Shown one piece after another: positions 23,096-29,900 of a stretch of 33,318 nucleotides of DNA. Position numbers and translations under genes: made by a program. Position 1 is the first letter of the stretch. Each line of letters opens with the position of its first letter. The DNA comes from Candidatus Aminicenantota bacterium. Lineage in GTDB: Bacteria; Acidobacteriota; Aminicenantia; UBA2199. Below the pieces are notes generated by a model. It made no database searches, had not been told where the DNA came from, and saw only the letters and a list, made by a program, of their open reading frames with translations. The DNA lies in the NCBI GenBank assembly GCA_026393835.1, contig JAPKZK010000092.1, positions 1 to 33,318 on the forward strand. The letters are read 5' to 3'.

Positions 23096-23470
23096 ATGGC
23101 AAAACAACTGGAGATTTACAAATGTGAAATGTGTGGGAATATCGTGGAAGTCCTGCACGGCGGCGCCGGCGCCCTGGTGTGCTGCAACAAGGATATGAAA
23201 TTAATGGTTGAGAATACCGTGGACGCCGCCAGGGAAAAGCATGTTCCTGTCCTTGAAATAGAGAAGGACGGCATCCTGGTAAAAGTGGGAAGTGTGGCGC
23301 ACCCCATGCTGGCTGAACATTGGATCGAATGGATCGAGTTGATCTCCGACGGCAAAGCGTACCGCCAGTTTTTAAAGCCCGGCGAAAAACCCGAAGCCTT
23401 CTTTAAAATTACCGCCAAAGAAGTCACTGCCCGCGAATATTGCAACCTGCACGGCTTGTGGAAAGCCTAG
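23096..23470 (+). CDS. dfx: Desulfoferrodoxin (two-iron superoxide reductase)
   Basis: Reduces superoxide to hydrogen peroxide without making oxygen. The 124-residue protein has the N-terminal desulforedoxin centre I (Cys10, Cys13, Cys29, Cys30) and the catalytic centre II ligands His49, His69, His75, Cys116 and His119 (CNLH). The peroxide made would be removed by rubrerythrin in the same cluster. AAGGAG precedes the ATG. The stop is followed at once by a hairpin repeat, probably marking the end of the operon. Confidence 0.96.
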   Translation: MAKQLEIYKCEMCGNIVEVLHGGAGALVCCNKDMKLMVENTVDAAREKHVPVLEIEKDGILVKVGSVAHPMLAEHWIEWIELISDGKAYRQFLKPGEKPEAFFKITAKEVTAREYCNLHGLWKA

Positions 23471-23472
23471 CG

Positions 23473-23590
23473 GAATGCCCCCGGCGGCCAGGGACCTTTT
23501 TGAAAAAAGGTCCCTGGACCCCCAAAAACTTCTATTTAACAAAATTTTTTGCCCCGATTTTTAAAAAAAGCGGCCCGCCGGAGGCGCAAG
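23473..23590. repeat. Hairpin repeat element, two copies in inverted orientation
   Basis: The forward copy has CCAGGGACCTTTTT (23488-23501) pairing with AAAAAGGTCCCTGG (23504-23517), preceded by GCCCCCGGCGG. The second copy (about 23540-23590) is the reverse complement of the tsaB-rimI element: CAAAAAATTTT, GATTTTTAAAAAAAGCGG and CCGCCGGAGGC in reverse. The GGAGG at its outer end lies 11 bases before the fumC start and is the only Shine-Dalgarno candidate there. Confidence 0.75.
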
Positions 23591-23595
23591 TTAAT

Positions 23596-24975
23596 ATGAA
23601 ATTTCGCATTGAAGAAGATACCATGGGCAAAATGTCCGTGCCGGCCGACGCCCTATGGGGCCCCCAAACCCAACGGGCAGTGGAAAATTTCCCCATCAGC
23701 GGATACCGGTTTCCCCGCCCATTTATCCGCGCCCTTGGCATCGTAAAAATCGCCGCCGCCGAAACCAATATCAAACTCGGACTTCTCGAGCAAACCATCG
23801 GCGGCCCCATTATCCAGGCCAGCCGGGAAGTCATGACCGGCAAATGGGATAACCAATTTGTCGTCGATATCTTCCAGACCGGCTCCGGCACTTCCACCAA
23901 CATGAACGCCAATGAAGTCATCGCCCACCGCGCCGCGCAAATCGCCCTGGAAACAACAGGGGCCAGTGTAACCATTCATCCCAACGACCATGTCAACATG
24001 GGCCAGTCCAGCAATGATGTTATTCCCACCTGCCTCCATATTTCTGCTTACGAAGCCGTTAAAAACAAACTCCTTCCCGCGTTGGAGGAATTATCCCGGG
24101 AACTGGAGAAAAAAGCCCATGAATTCCATGATATCGTCAAACTAGGCCGGACCCATCTCCAGGATGCTACCCCCATCCGCCTGGGGCAGGAGTTCAGCGG
24201 CTATGCCGCCATGGTAAAGCACGGCATCCGCAGGATAGAAAACTCCCTCCATTTCCTGGCCGAATTGGCCTTAGGGGGAACGGCCATCGGCACCGGCGTC
24301 AACACCCATCCCGGTTACGCACCGCTGGCCGTCCGGGAGATAAACGCCCTAACCGGCGCCCAATTCCGGGAAGCCGAGAACCATTTCGAAGCCCAGGGCA
24401 GCCGGGATGCGGTAGTGGAAACCCATGCCGCGGTTAAAAGCGCCGCCGTTTCCTTGACCAAAATCGCCAATGATATACGTTGGATGGGGGCCGGACCTTA
24501 CGGGAATATCGCAGAGCTAATCATACCCCCGGTTCAACCCGGTTCTTCCATTATGCCCGGCAAAGTGAATCCCGTGATGGCCGAAGCGCTGCTCCAGGTT
24601 ATCGCCCAGGTGATAGGGAATGACGCCGTTATATGCACCGCCGGAATGTCCGGGAATTTCGAATTAAATATCATGATCCCCGTGATGGCGTATAATTTCC
24701 TGGCGTCGGTGGAGTTGCTGGCCAATGCCGTCACTGCATTTACCGGGCGATGCGTCGCCGGGTTGAAGGCCGATCCAAAGCGATGCCGGGAATTAGTGGA
24801 AAAAAGTCTTGCCCTGGTTACCGTATTAACGCCGTATATCGGTTACGATATGGCGGCAAAAGTCGCCAAAGAGGCGTACCAGAGCGGTAAAACCTTGAGG
24901 GAAGTCCTTTCAGCTAAAAAATTACTCCCCCAGGACGCGTTGGACAAAATACTGGACCCTTTAGCGATGACATGA
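23596..24975 (+). CDS. fumC: Class II fumarate hydratase
   Basis: Interconverts fumarate and malate without an iron-sulfur cluster. From ATG 23596 it has 459 residues, normal for FumC. It begins MKFRIEEDTMGKM-VPADALWG. The catalytic regions are GSGTSTNMNANE, HPNDHVNMGQSSND and the fumarase/aspartase signature GSSIMPGKVNP, all intact. The frame stays open upstream to 23440, but that part crosses the repeat and is not homologous. GGAGG, supplied by the repeat, is 11 bases before the ATG. Its place after the superoxide/peroxide genes fits an oxidation-resistant fumarase, though transcriptional linkage is uncertain because of the hairpin between. Confidence 0.94.
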   Translation: MKFRIEEDTMGKMSVPADALWGPQTQRAVENFPISGYRFPRPFIRALGIVKIAAAETNIKLGLLEQTIGGPIIQASREVMTGKWDNQFVVDIFQTGSGTSTNMNANEVIAHRAAQIALETTGASVTIHPNDHVNMGQSSNDVIPTCLHISAYEAVKNKLLPALEELSRELEKKAHEFHDIVKLGRTHLQDATPIRLGQEFSGYAAMVKHGIRRIENSLHFLAELALGGTAIGTGVNTHPGYAPLAVREINALTGAQFREAENHFEAQGSRDAVVETHAAVKSAAVSLTKIANDIRWMGAGPYGNIAELIIPPVQPGSSIMPGKVNPVMAEALLQVIAQVIGNDAVICTAGMSGNFELNIMIPVMAYNFLASVELLANAVTAFTGRCVAGLKADPKRCRELVEKSLALVTVLTPYIGYDMAAKVAKEAYQSGKTLREVLSAKKLLPQDALDKILDPLAMT

Positions 24976-25025
24976 AAATATAGTCCGTGTTTGTCCGTGT
25001 TCGTCCGTGGCTACTTTATTTTCAT
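24972..25025. repeat. Stem-loop with GTCCGTG decamer repeats after fumC
   Basis: ATGAAAATA (24972-24980) and TATTTTCAT (25017-25025) are perfect complements. The loop contains three tandem GTCCGTG units at 10-bp spacing. It may act as a 3' hairpin for fumC. The rest of the gap before the sigma factor shows only a promoter. Confidence 0.5.
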
Positions 25026-25090
25026 ACCGGGCTTTATCATCATCCGAACCTGTCCGGGAAAGAAAAAAATTCTAAATGCCGGGAACTTTT

Positions 25091-25098
25091 GATATAAT
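25091..25098 (+). promoter_or_regulatory. Extended -10 promoter of the sigma/anti-sigma operon
   Basis: TTTTGATATAAT (TATAAT at 25093-25098) is the same extended -10 as before the RsbW-like gene. The -35 is not recognisable. The leader of about 20 nt carries GAGGA before the ATG. No obvious ECF-type GAAC/TC autoregulatory motif was seen. Confidence 0.5.
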
Positions 25099-25123
25099 AG
25101 GTGCGTTATAGAGGATATGAAAT

Positions 25124-25681
25124 ATGGACATACAAGATATAGTTAAAAAATTAAAAGCAGGCGACACGGAGGCCTGGAACATGTTAGTAGAAAGCTTTTC
25201 AAAGAAGGTATACAACCTGGCGTTAAATTTCGCCGGCAACAAAGATGACGCCGCCGAAATGACCCAGGAAATTTTCTTGAAAATCTACAACAATATCGAC
25301 AAGTTCGAAGAGGAAAGAAACTTCAGCTCCTGGGTCATGAAACTTTCCAAAAACTACTGCATCGACTTCTGGCGAAAAACCAAAAGCTCCAGGCAAAATA
25401 TCGAATTGGATGAAAACCTCTACACAAACTCGGTCCATGACCATGCCCTGACCCCCGAAGATTCCCTGATCCAAAAGAACGATATCGCCTACCTGCGCCG
25501 GAAACTCCAACAACTACCCCCGGATCTAAGATCGCTGATCATTATGAGAGATATCCAGGACTATTCATACCAGGAAATCTCGGAAAGCCTGGATATCCCC
25601 CTGGGGACAACGAAGTCCAGGATCAACAGGGCCAGGCTGAAACTGGCGCAACTAATTTTAAATGAACGTAAAAGAAATTAA
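25124..25681 (+). CDS. ECF-family RNA polymerase sigma factor
   Basis: A 185-residue group IV sigma factor. Sigma-2 covers about residues 10-80 (VYNLALNFAGNKDDAAEMTQ, EIFLKIYNNIDKF, SSWVMKLSKNYCIDFWRK). A short linker leads to sigma-4 at about 120-180 (LQQLPPDLRSLIIMRDIQD, SYQEISESLDIPLGTTKSRI). It should direct polymerase to envelope-stress-type promoters when released by the anti-sigma factor encoded next. It is the first gene of a five-gene set on the same strand with tight overlaps. Confidence 0.95.
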   Translation: MDIQDIVKKLKAGDTEAWNMLVESFSKKVYNLALNFAGNKDDAAEMTQEIFLKIYNNIDKFEEERNFSSWVMKLSKNYCIDFWRKTKSSRQNIELDENLYTNSVHDHALTPEDSLIQKNDIAYLRRKLQQLPPDLRSLIIMRDIQDYSYQEISESLDIPLGTTKSRINRARLKLAQLILNERKRN

Positions 25682-25703
25682 GGTGATAAACAAGGTGATA
25701 AAC
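25680..25703 (+). repeat. Duplicated ribosome-binding segment before the anti-sigma gene
   Basis: AAGGTGATAAAC occurs twice in perfect tandem (25680-25691, 25692-25703), ending directly at the ATG 25704. Each copy contains a Shine-Dalgarno-like AAGGTGA. This supports 25704 as the start. Confidence 0.75.
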
Positions 25704-26246
25704 ATGGAATGCATACAAGTGGAAGATTTGATATCCGGGTACATTGAGAATGAACTCCCCCGGGAACTTCATAAAGAAGTATCCCTTCACCTGGAAGCCT
25801 GCCAAAACTGCAGGCTGCTGAAAGAAAAAGTCGAAGAACTCGTATATGCCTTCCCGGAACTGGAAGAGGACGTGCCCTTTTTCGTGAAAAACAGGCTCTA
25901 TTACATCCCGGAATCCCAGGATAATATAATCGAACTGGAGGGCGAACGCCTCTATTTGAAATGGATCGCCGCCATGGTGGGCACCTTTGTACTGTTTCTC
26001 AATCTCTTCTACTTTACCAATGTCTTCCCACCGGCCAACAGGACTCTCCATCTAATGGTCTCCGGTATCAAGACCTTGACCGTTAAAACAGAGGCCATTT
26101 ATGAAAAAGTCAAAGAATCCAATAAACTGTTTTTCCTTTCTTCTAAAAATGGAGAAACGGAACCGAACGGCAATGAAGGCGAAGATAAAAAAACAAGAAA
26201 TTCCGCGGGAAAAAATATAGAAAAGAACGGAGGAAAAAATGGCTGA
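25704..26246 (+). CDS. Membrane-anchored zinc-finger anti-sigma factor
   Basis: From ATG 25704, a 180-residue protein. The cytoplasmic N-terminus carries the anti-sigma zinc motif H29-x3-C33-x2-C36 (HLEACQNC) with Cys3 as a possible fourth ligand. A transmembrane helix spans about 86-108 (WIAAMVGTFVLFLNLFYFT). The C-terminal part outside the membrane is Lys/Asn/Glu-rich. It should hold the upstream sigma factor inactive until a signal arrives. An earlier in-frame ATG (25662) overlaps the sigma gene, but the duplicated AAGGTGA favours 25704. Its stop overlaps the next gene by 8 bp. Confidence 0.88.
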   Translation: MECIQVEDLISGYIENELPRELHKEVSLHLEACQNCRLLKEKVEELVYAFPELEEDVPFFVKNRLYYIPESQDNIIELEGERLYLKWIAAMVGTFVLFLNLFYFTNVFPPANRTLHLMVSGIKTLTVKTEAIYEKVKESNKLFFLSSKNGETEPNGNEGEDKKTRNSAGKNIEKNGGKNG

Positions 26247-26715
26247 CAAAAAAATGGATGCAAATACAAAAAATCCGCTAGGGGCGGCGGTGCTGTCTGC
26301 CCTGTGCCCGGGAGTCGGTTTCTTTTACCTGGGTAACTTTATCAAAGGTATTACCTATATGTTGATTCTAGCCGCGCTGATCGTATTGGCGGCCCACGGC
26401 AGGGGCGCTGAAATCCCCGTTTTTGTGCTGATGAGTGTAGGATTTCACATTTTCCAGATATTCGACAGCTTTGATGAAGCAAGGAAAATCAACCGGGCGA
26501 CCGCGTCGGAACAAACACAGTCAAAACAAAATATCTCTCTCCTGGTGGCGGTAGTGGTGCTGATCCTGGGAATCGTCCTGCAACTGGCTACATTGAAAAT
26601 AATCTACTTTCGGGACATTGCGCGCCTGTGGCCGCTGGTGTTGATCGCCATTGGAATTAAATATGTATACATGTATGTGAAAAGTAAAGAAACGAACGGA
26701 GGAGGTTCAATATGA
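26239..26715 (+). CDS. Small polytopic membrane protein of the sigma operon
   Basis: A 158-residue protein with a hydrophobic hairpin near the N-terminus (VLSALCPGVGFFYLGNFIKG, then ITYMLILAALIVLAAHG), another helix, a polar loop, and two more helices at the C-terminus (LVAVVVLILGIVLQLA, LWPLVLIAIGIKYVYMYV). The C-terminal hairpin resembles the LiaI/LiaF-like transmembrane unit of the next protein. The early GVGFFYLGN segment recalls TM2-type domains. GGAGG lies before the ATG. Probably part of an envelope-stress response; the precise role is unknown. Confidence 0.75.
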   Translation: MADKKMDANTKNPLGAAVLSALCPGVGFFYLGNFIKGITYMLILAALIVLAAHGRGAEIPVFVLMSVGFHIFQIFDSFDEARKINRATASEQTQSKQNISLLVAVVVLILGIVLQLATLKIIYFRDIARLWPLVLIAIGIKYVYMYVKSKETNGGGSI

Positions 26716-26918
26716 GTAAACAAAAACAAGAATCATTATTTTGGGGTATTGTGCTGTTGATTATCGGGCTCCTGTTCCTGGTAGATAATTTAGGGCTTCA
26801 TATCGATATATGGGATATTATCGGCGATTATTGGCCCGTGATCCTGATTGCCATCGGCGCCAAAAACATCTGGCAGCATTTCAATGCCAAACGCCAACTG
26901 GAACCAAAAGTACAATGA
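26712..26918 (+). CDS. LiaI/LiaF-like transmembrane protein (DUF5668 type)
   Basis: A 68-residue protein with two membrane helices separated by a short turn (GIVLLIIGLLFLVDNLG, DYWPVILIAIGAKNIW). This is the compact unit known from LiaI-LiaF/PspC-related stress proteins. Both ends overlap neighbours by ATGA, so it is translated as part of the operon. Confidence 0.8.
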   Translation: MSKQKQESLFWGIVLLIIGLLFLVDNLGLHIDIWDIIGDYWPVILIAIGAKNIWQHFNAKRQLEPKVQ

Positions 26919-28249
26919 AAAAGCGAGAGATAATACTGGTCATTGCGGTCATCGCCTTCGGGGTTATTTATAATTCCGTTAAGTCCGGCGATATCCATTT
27001 CTACAGCGGGTGTTCCCCAGATTCCAGGGAACTGCTGGACAGGAAATACCCGGTGGAGTTCCCCCAAAAGGAAATCCAATATGTGGTAAATGAAACGGAC
27101 GCCGCCTTAAGAAAACTTAAAATAAATAACCCCGCCGGCGATATCGAAGTGGGGAAATCGATCGATAATACCATCCGGATCACGCCCGTGATCCGGGTGT
27201 ACCATAAAGATAAAGGAAAAGCCGGGGATATTTCCACGGGCATCAAATTGGTCGCCCGGGAAACCGGTGAAAAAATTACCATCGATGTGGAGTCAAACCA
27301 AAGATTCCCGTACCATAGGGCCCGACTGGGATTCAAATGCCTGATCCCGGCAAAAGTGGAACTGGAGTTAACCAACCGGTACGGGAATATCGATATTAAT
27401 GACATGGGCCGGGACATTGATATCGATGCAAGGCATGGGGACGTCTTTGTCAAAAATGTGGAGTCTCCTGTTAAGGTAAAAAACTACGACGGCCTGGTCA
27501 GGTTATACGATATTAAAGGCCCTATCCAGCTCGATTCCAGTCATTCACGGGTTAAGATCAGGAATGCGCCCTCCCTTAATTTGAAATGTTCCCATGCCGA
27601 CCTCTTTATAGCGGATGTGAAAGAAGGAATCGAAATAACCTATGCCGGCTACAGCGACCTTGAAATAGAAAACGCCGGCCATTTAAAAATCGCCGCCAAA
27701 CTCACCAAAATGAAACTGGTAAAGATAACAGGCGGCGTCGTTGTGGCAAATACCCATGAACCCATATCCATGACGGATATCCAGGGGGATATCGATATAA
27801 AGGCAAGACAATGCCGGATCGAAGTGAGTAAGGCCGTGGGCGATTTCTTGAAGGTACAAAACTCTTACAGTTATGTGGGGATCGCCGGTTTTTCGGGTAA
27901 TACCCTGGACGCAAATTTAGAACACGGCGAATTGGACGTGACCTTTGAAAATATCCGGGGAAAAATTAACATTAATGCCAGCTATGCCGATGTGACGTTG
28001 AAATACCCCGAAACTACAGAACCCGCTTTCACTATAAATTCAGCCAATGGGAAAATTCTCAATAGTACGACTGCGCGGCTAACGGTCCGGGAAGACAGGG
28101 AGAAACGTTGGCTGAAAACCCTGGAAGGGAAACCGCAAATCACCATCGATACAAAATATGCCGATGTTTTTTTAAAAAATATAACCGAACTCCCCGCCGA
28201 AGCCGAAACAACAGGGAACCTGCCTGCTGAAAAAGAAATTCAACTTTGA
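26915..28249 (+). CDS. DUF4097-type beta-solenoid protein of the sigma operon
   Basis: From ATG 26915, 444 residues. An N-terminal membrane anchor or signal sequence (about 5-22) is followed by a long extracytoplasmic domain of short beta strands rich in D-I-x-V/I repeats (GNIDINDMGRDIDIDARHGD, GDIDIKARQCRIEV). This is typical of DUF4097/DUF2807-like beta-helices. The usual company of DUF4097 proteins with ECF sigma factors and LiaI-like proteins is seen here, so it is likely an envelope-stress effector or sensor. The frame is open further upstream (from 26810), but the ATGA overlap fixes the start. A hairpin repeat follows the stop. Confidence 0.82.
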   Translation: MKKREIILVIAVIAFGVIYNSVKSGDIHFYSGCSPDSRELLDRKYPVEFPQKEIQYVVNETDAALRKLKINNPAGDIEVGKSIDNTIRITPVIRVYHKDKGKAGDISTGIKLVARETGEKITIDVESNQRFPYHRARLGFKCLIPAKVELELTNRYGNIDINDMGRDIDIDARHGDVFVKNVESPVKVKNYDGLVRLYDIKGPIQLDSSHSRVKIRNAPSLNLKCSHADLFIADVKEGIEITYAGYSDLEIENAGHLKIAAKLTKMKLVKITGGVVVANTHEPISMTDIQGDIDIKARQCRIEVSKAVGDFLKVQNSYSYVGIAGFSGNTLDANLEHGELDVTFENIRGKININASYADVTLKYPETTEPAFTINSANGKILNSTTARLTVREDREKRWLKTLEGKPQITIDTKYADVFLKNITELPAEAETTGNLPAEKEIQL

Positions 28250-28330
28250 CAGCGGCGCCTACGGCAAGTACCGCGAGCCAGGGGGCTTTTTTGAAAAATC
28301 CTAATAGGCCCCCCGCGCCGTGGGGCCTTG
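28250..28330 (+). repeat. Diverged hairpin repeat element after the DUF4097 gene
   Basis: CCAGGGGGCTTTTTTGAAAAA (in part) resembles the forward copy at 23488. GGGGGC (28281-28286) pairs with GCCCCC (28308-28313), and a second GC-rich hairpin follows with CCCC and GGGG near 28311-28326. It lies directly after the stop codon and probably terminates the sigma operon. Confidence 0.55.
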
Positions 28331-28397
28331 AATTTTTCTCCATGATGTTTTATCATTATCCCTTAAGATAATATTTCAATTACAAATGGAGCAAAAC

Positions 28398-29267
28398 ATG
28401 GAACATGTAGAAATCGGCATTATCGGCGGCAGCGGCTTTTACCACATGAAAGGGATAGAAGATTCTCACACCGTGGAATTGGACACCCCCTTTGGAAAAC
28501 CATCGGAAAAATTACTCCTGGGCAAAATCCAGGGAAAATCCATCGCTTTTTTGTCCAGGCATGGCATCGGGCACCGGTTTAACCCCTCGGAGTTAAATTA
28601 CAGGGCCAACCTCTTTGCCCTGAAAAAACTGGGCGTACAAAAACTATTTTCCGTGTCTGCCGTCGGGTCTTTGAAAGAAGAACTAAAACCCATGGACCTG
28701 GTCATATGGGACCAATTTTTCGACAACACATACAAACGGGCCAAAACATATTTCGAAGATGGATTCGTCGTTCACGTATCCATGGCCGAGCCCACCTGCC
28801 CCTGCCTGACCCGGTTTGCCTATGAACAGGCGCAGAAAGTCGGCCTTAACGTCCATAAAGGCGGGGCATTATTTAACATGGAAGGCCCCCAGTTCTCTTC
28901 CAAAGCCGAATCCAATATTTATAGGCAACTGGGTTTATCCATCATCGGTATGACCCAGGCCATAGAGGCAAAACTGGCCCGGGAACTGGAAATGTGTTTT
29001 ATCCCCCTCTCCTTTGTCACCGACTACGACTGCTGGCGCGAAGAGGCCGGGCACGTGTCCGTGGAAATGGTCATCCAGTACCTCAATAAAAACACGGAGA
29101 ATGCCGCGAACCTGGTACAGGCCATCGTGGGCAACATCGATAAAGTCAAGCCCGACTGTCGGTGCGGCAGTTCCCTGCAGAACGCCATCATCACCGATCG
29201 CGCTTCCGTCCCCGAGGCCGCCTATAAGCGGTTGGAACCGATCATTGGGAAATATATCGAACGATAA
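28398..29267 (+). CDS. mtnP: S-methyl-5'-thioadenosine phosphorylase
   Basis: Splits methylthioadenosine with phosphate into adenine and methylthioribose-1-phosphate, salvaging the by-product of polyamine synthesis and other SAM reactions. From ATG 28398 it has 289 residues. It shows the phosphate loop GGSGFY (near residue 10-15), the SRHG segment, the NMEGPQFSSKAE and IGMTQAIEAKLARE stretches, and SFVTDYDCW, whose Asp residues are the adenine-recognising pair of the family. The earlier ATG at 28386 is less likely, because GGAG lies six bases before 28398. The next gene starts inside its stop codon (TAATG). Confidence 0.9.
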   Translation: MEHVEIGIIGGSGFYHMKGIEDSHTVELDTPFGKPSEKLLLGKIQGKSIAFLSRHGIGHRFNPSELNYRANLFALKKLGVQKLFSVSAVGSLKEELKPMDLVIWDQFFDNTYKRAKTYFEDGFVVHVSMAEPTCPCLTRFAYEQAQKVGLNVHKGGALFNMEGPQFSSKAESNIYRQLGLSIIGMTQAIEAKLARELEMCFIPLSFVTDYDCWREEAGHVSVEMVIQYLNKNTENAANLVQAIVGNIDKVKPDCRCGSSLQNAIITDRASVPEAAYKRLEPIIGKYIER

Positions 29268-29845
29268 TGACAATGAAGTTCAAAGACCACATCGAGTCCC
29301 CCGACGATAAAATCGAAAAGTTTATCATGAACCTCGATGGGAAAATAGAATACCTGAAAACCCAATTCAATCTCTATTTTACCGGGGAACTGCGGATACC
29401 CCCCGAGTCGGAGCGGGAAGATTTAGAAAAAATGGTCAGGGATATCCTGTTCTCCCCCCATAAATCTTCCAGGGCCAAACTCTTAATACAAAACCTGGCT
29501 TCAAAATTTTCCCTCTACAATAACATGTGGAAAAAGCGGCTCAATGAAATCGAATCCGGCGTGTCCCCTTTAACCAGGAAACCTAGGGCATATGACGAAA
29601 AAGAAGAACCCGCCCCGGTTGAAATACCGGAAGAAACCTTCGATATCAGTCTCAACAGGGAAGACTCCTTTGATAAGTTCTACGACAAATACAACCAACT
29701 AATGAAAAAAGACGCCGGCGATGAAACCCAAAAAGAGAAAATCATCAACTCATTAAAAACAAAATTGATCGGCCAAAACTTGATCGATGCACGGGTAAGC
29801 CTGGCCATCGACAAAGGAAAAATCAAACTCAAAATAAAAAAATAA
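29267..29845 (+). CDS. MXAN_5187 C-terminal-domain-like protein of unknown function
   Basis: A 192-residue soluble, highly charged protein. Residues about 15-95 have the pattern KIEYLKTQFNLYFTGELRIPP, then a helix and SLYNNMWKKRLNEIESGV. The C-terminus contains SFDKFYDKYNQLMKK and GKIKLKIKK. From memory this matches a small family found in Myxococcota and Acidobacteriota-like genomes and named after MXAN_5187. No catalytic motif is visible. It is translationally linked to mtnP (1-bp overlap), but a joint function is not evident. Confidence 0.6.
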   Translation: MTMKFKDHIESPDDKIEKFIMNLDGKIEYLKTQFNLYFTGELRIPPESEREDLEKMVRDILFSPHKSSRAKLLIQNLASKFSLYNNMWKKRLNEIESGVSPLTRKPRAYDEKEEPAPVEIPEETFDISLNREDSFDKFYDKYNQLMKKDAGDETQKEKIINSLKTKLIGQNLIDARVSLAIDKGKIKLKIKK

Positions 29846-29865
29846 ACACTGCAAAAAGTAAAAGG

Positions 29866-29894
29866 TTGACTAATTGTTTCTATAAAGGTACAAT
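29866..29894 (+). promoter_or_regulatory. Promoter of the M16-like pair
   Basis: TTGACT (29866-29871) and TACAAT (29889-29894) are exactly 17 bp apart. The GTG start is only 6 nt after the -10 box, with no Shine-Dalgarno between, so transcription should begin at the start codon itself. Confidence 0.75.
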
Positions 29895-29900
29895 AATACG

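Noticed and set aside
23440..23595. N-terminal extension of fumarase
   Set aside because: This stretch translates the end of dfx and the hairpin repeats. Homology begins at ATG 23596.
26810..26914. Longer N-terminus for the DUF4097 protein
   Set aside because: It lies inside the preceding gene in another frame. The ATGA overlap at 26915 and the membrane anchor after it define the start.
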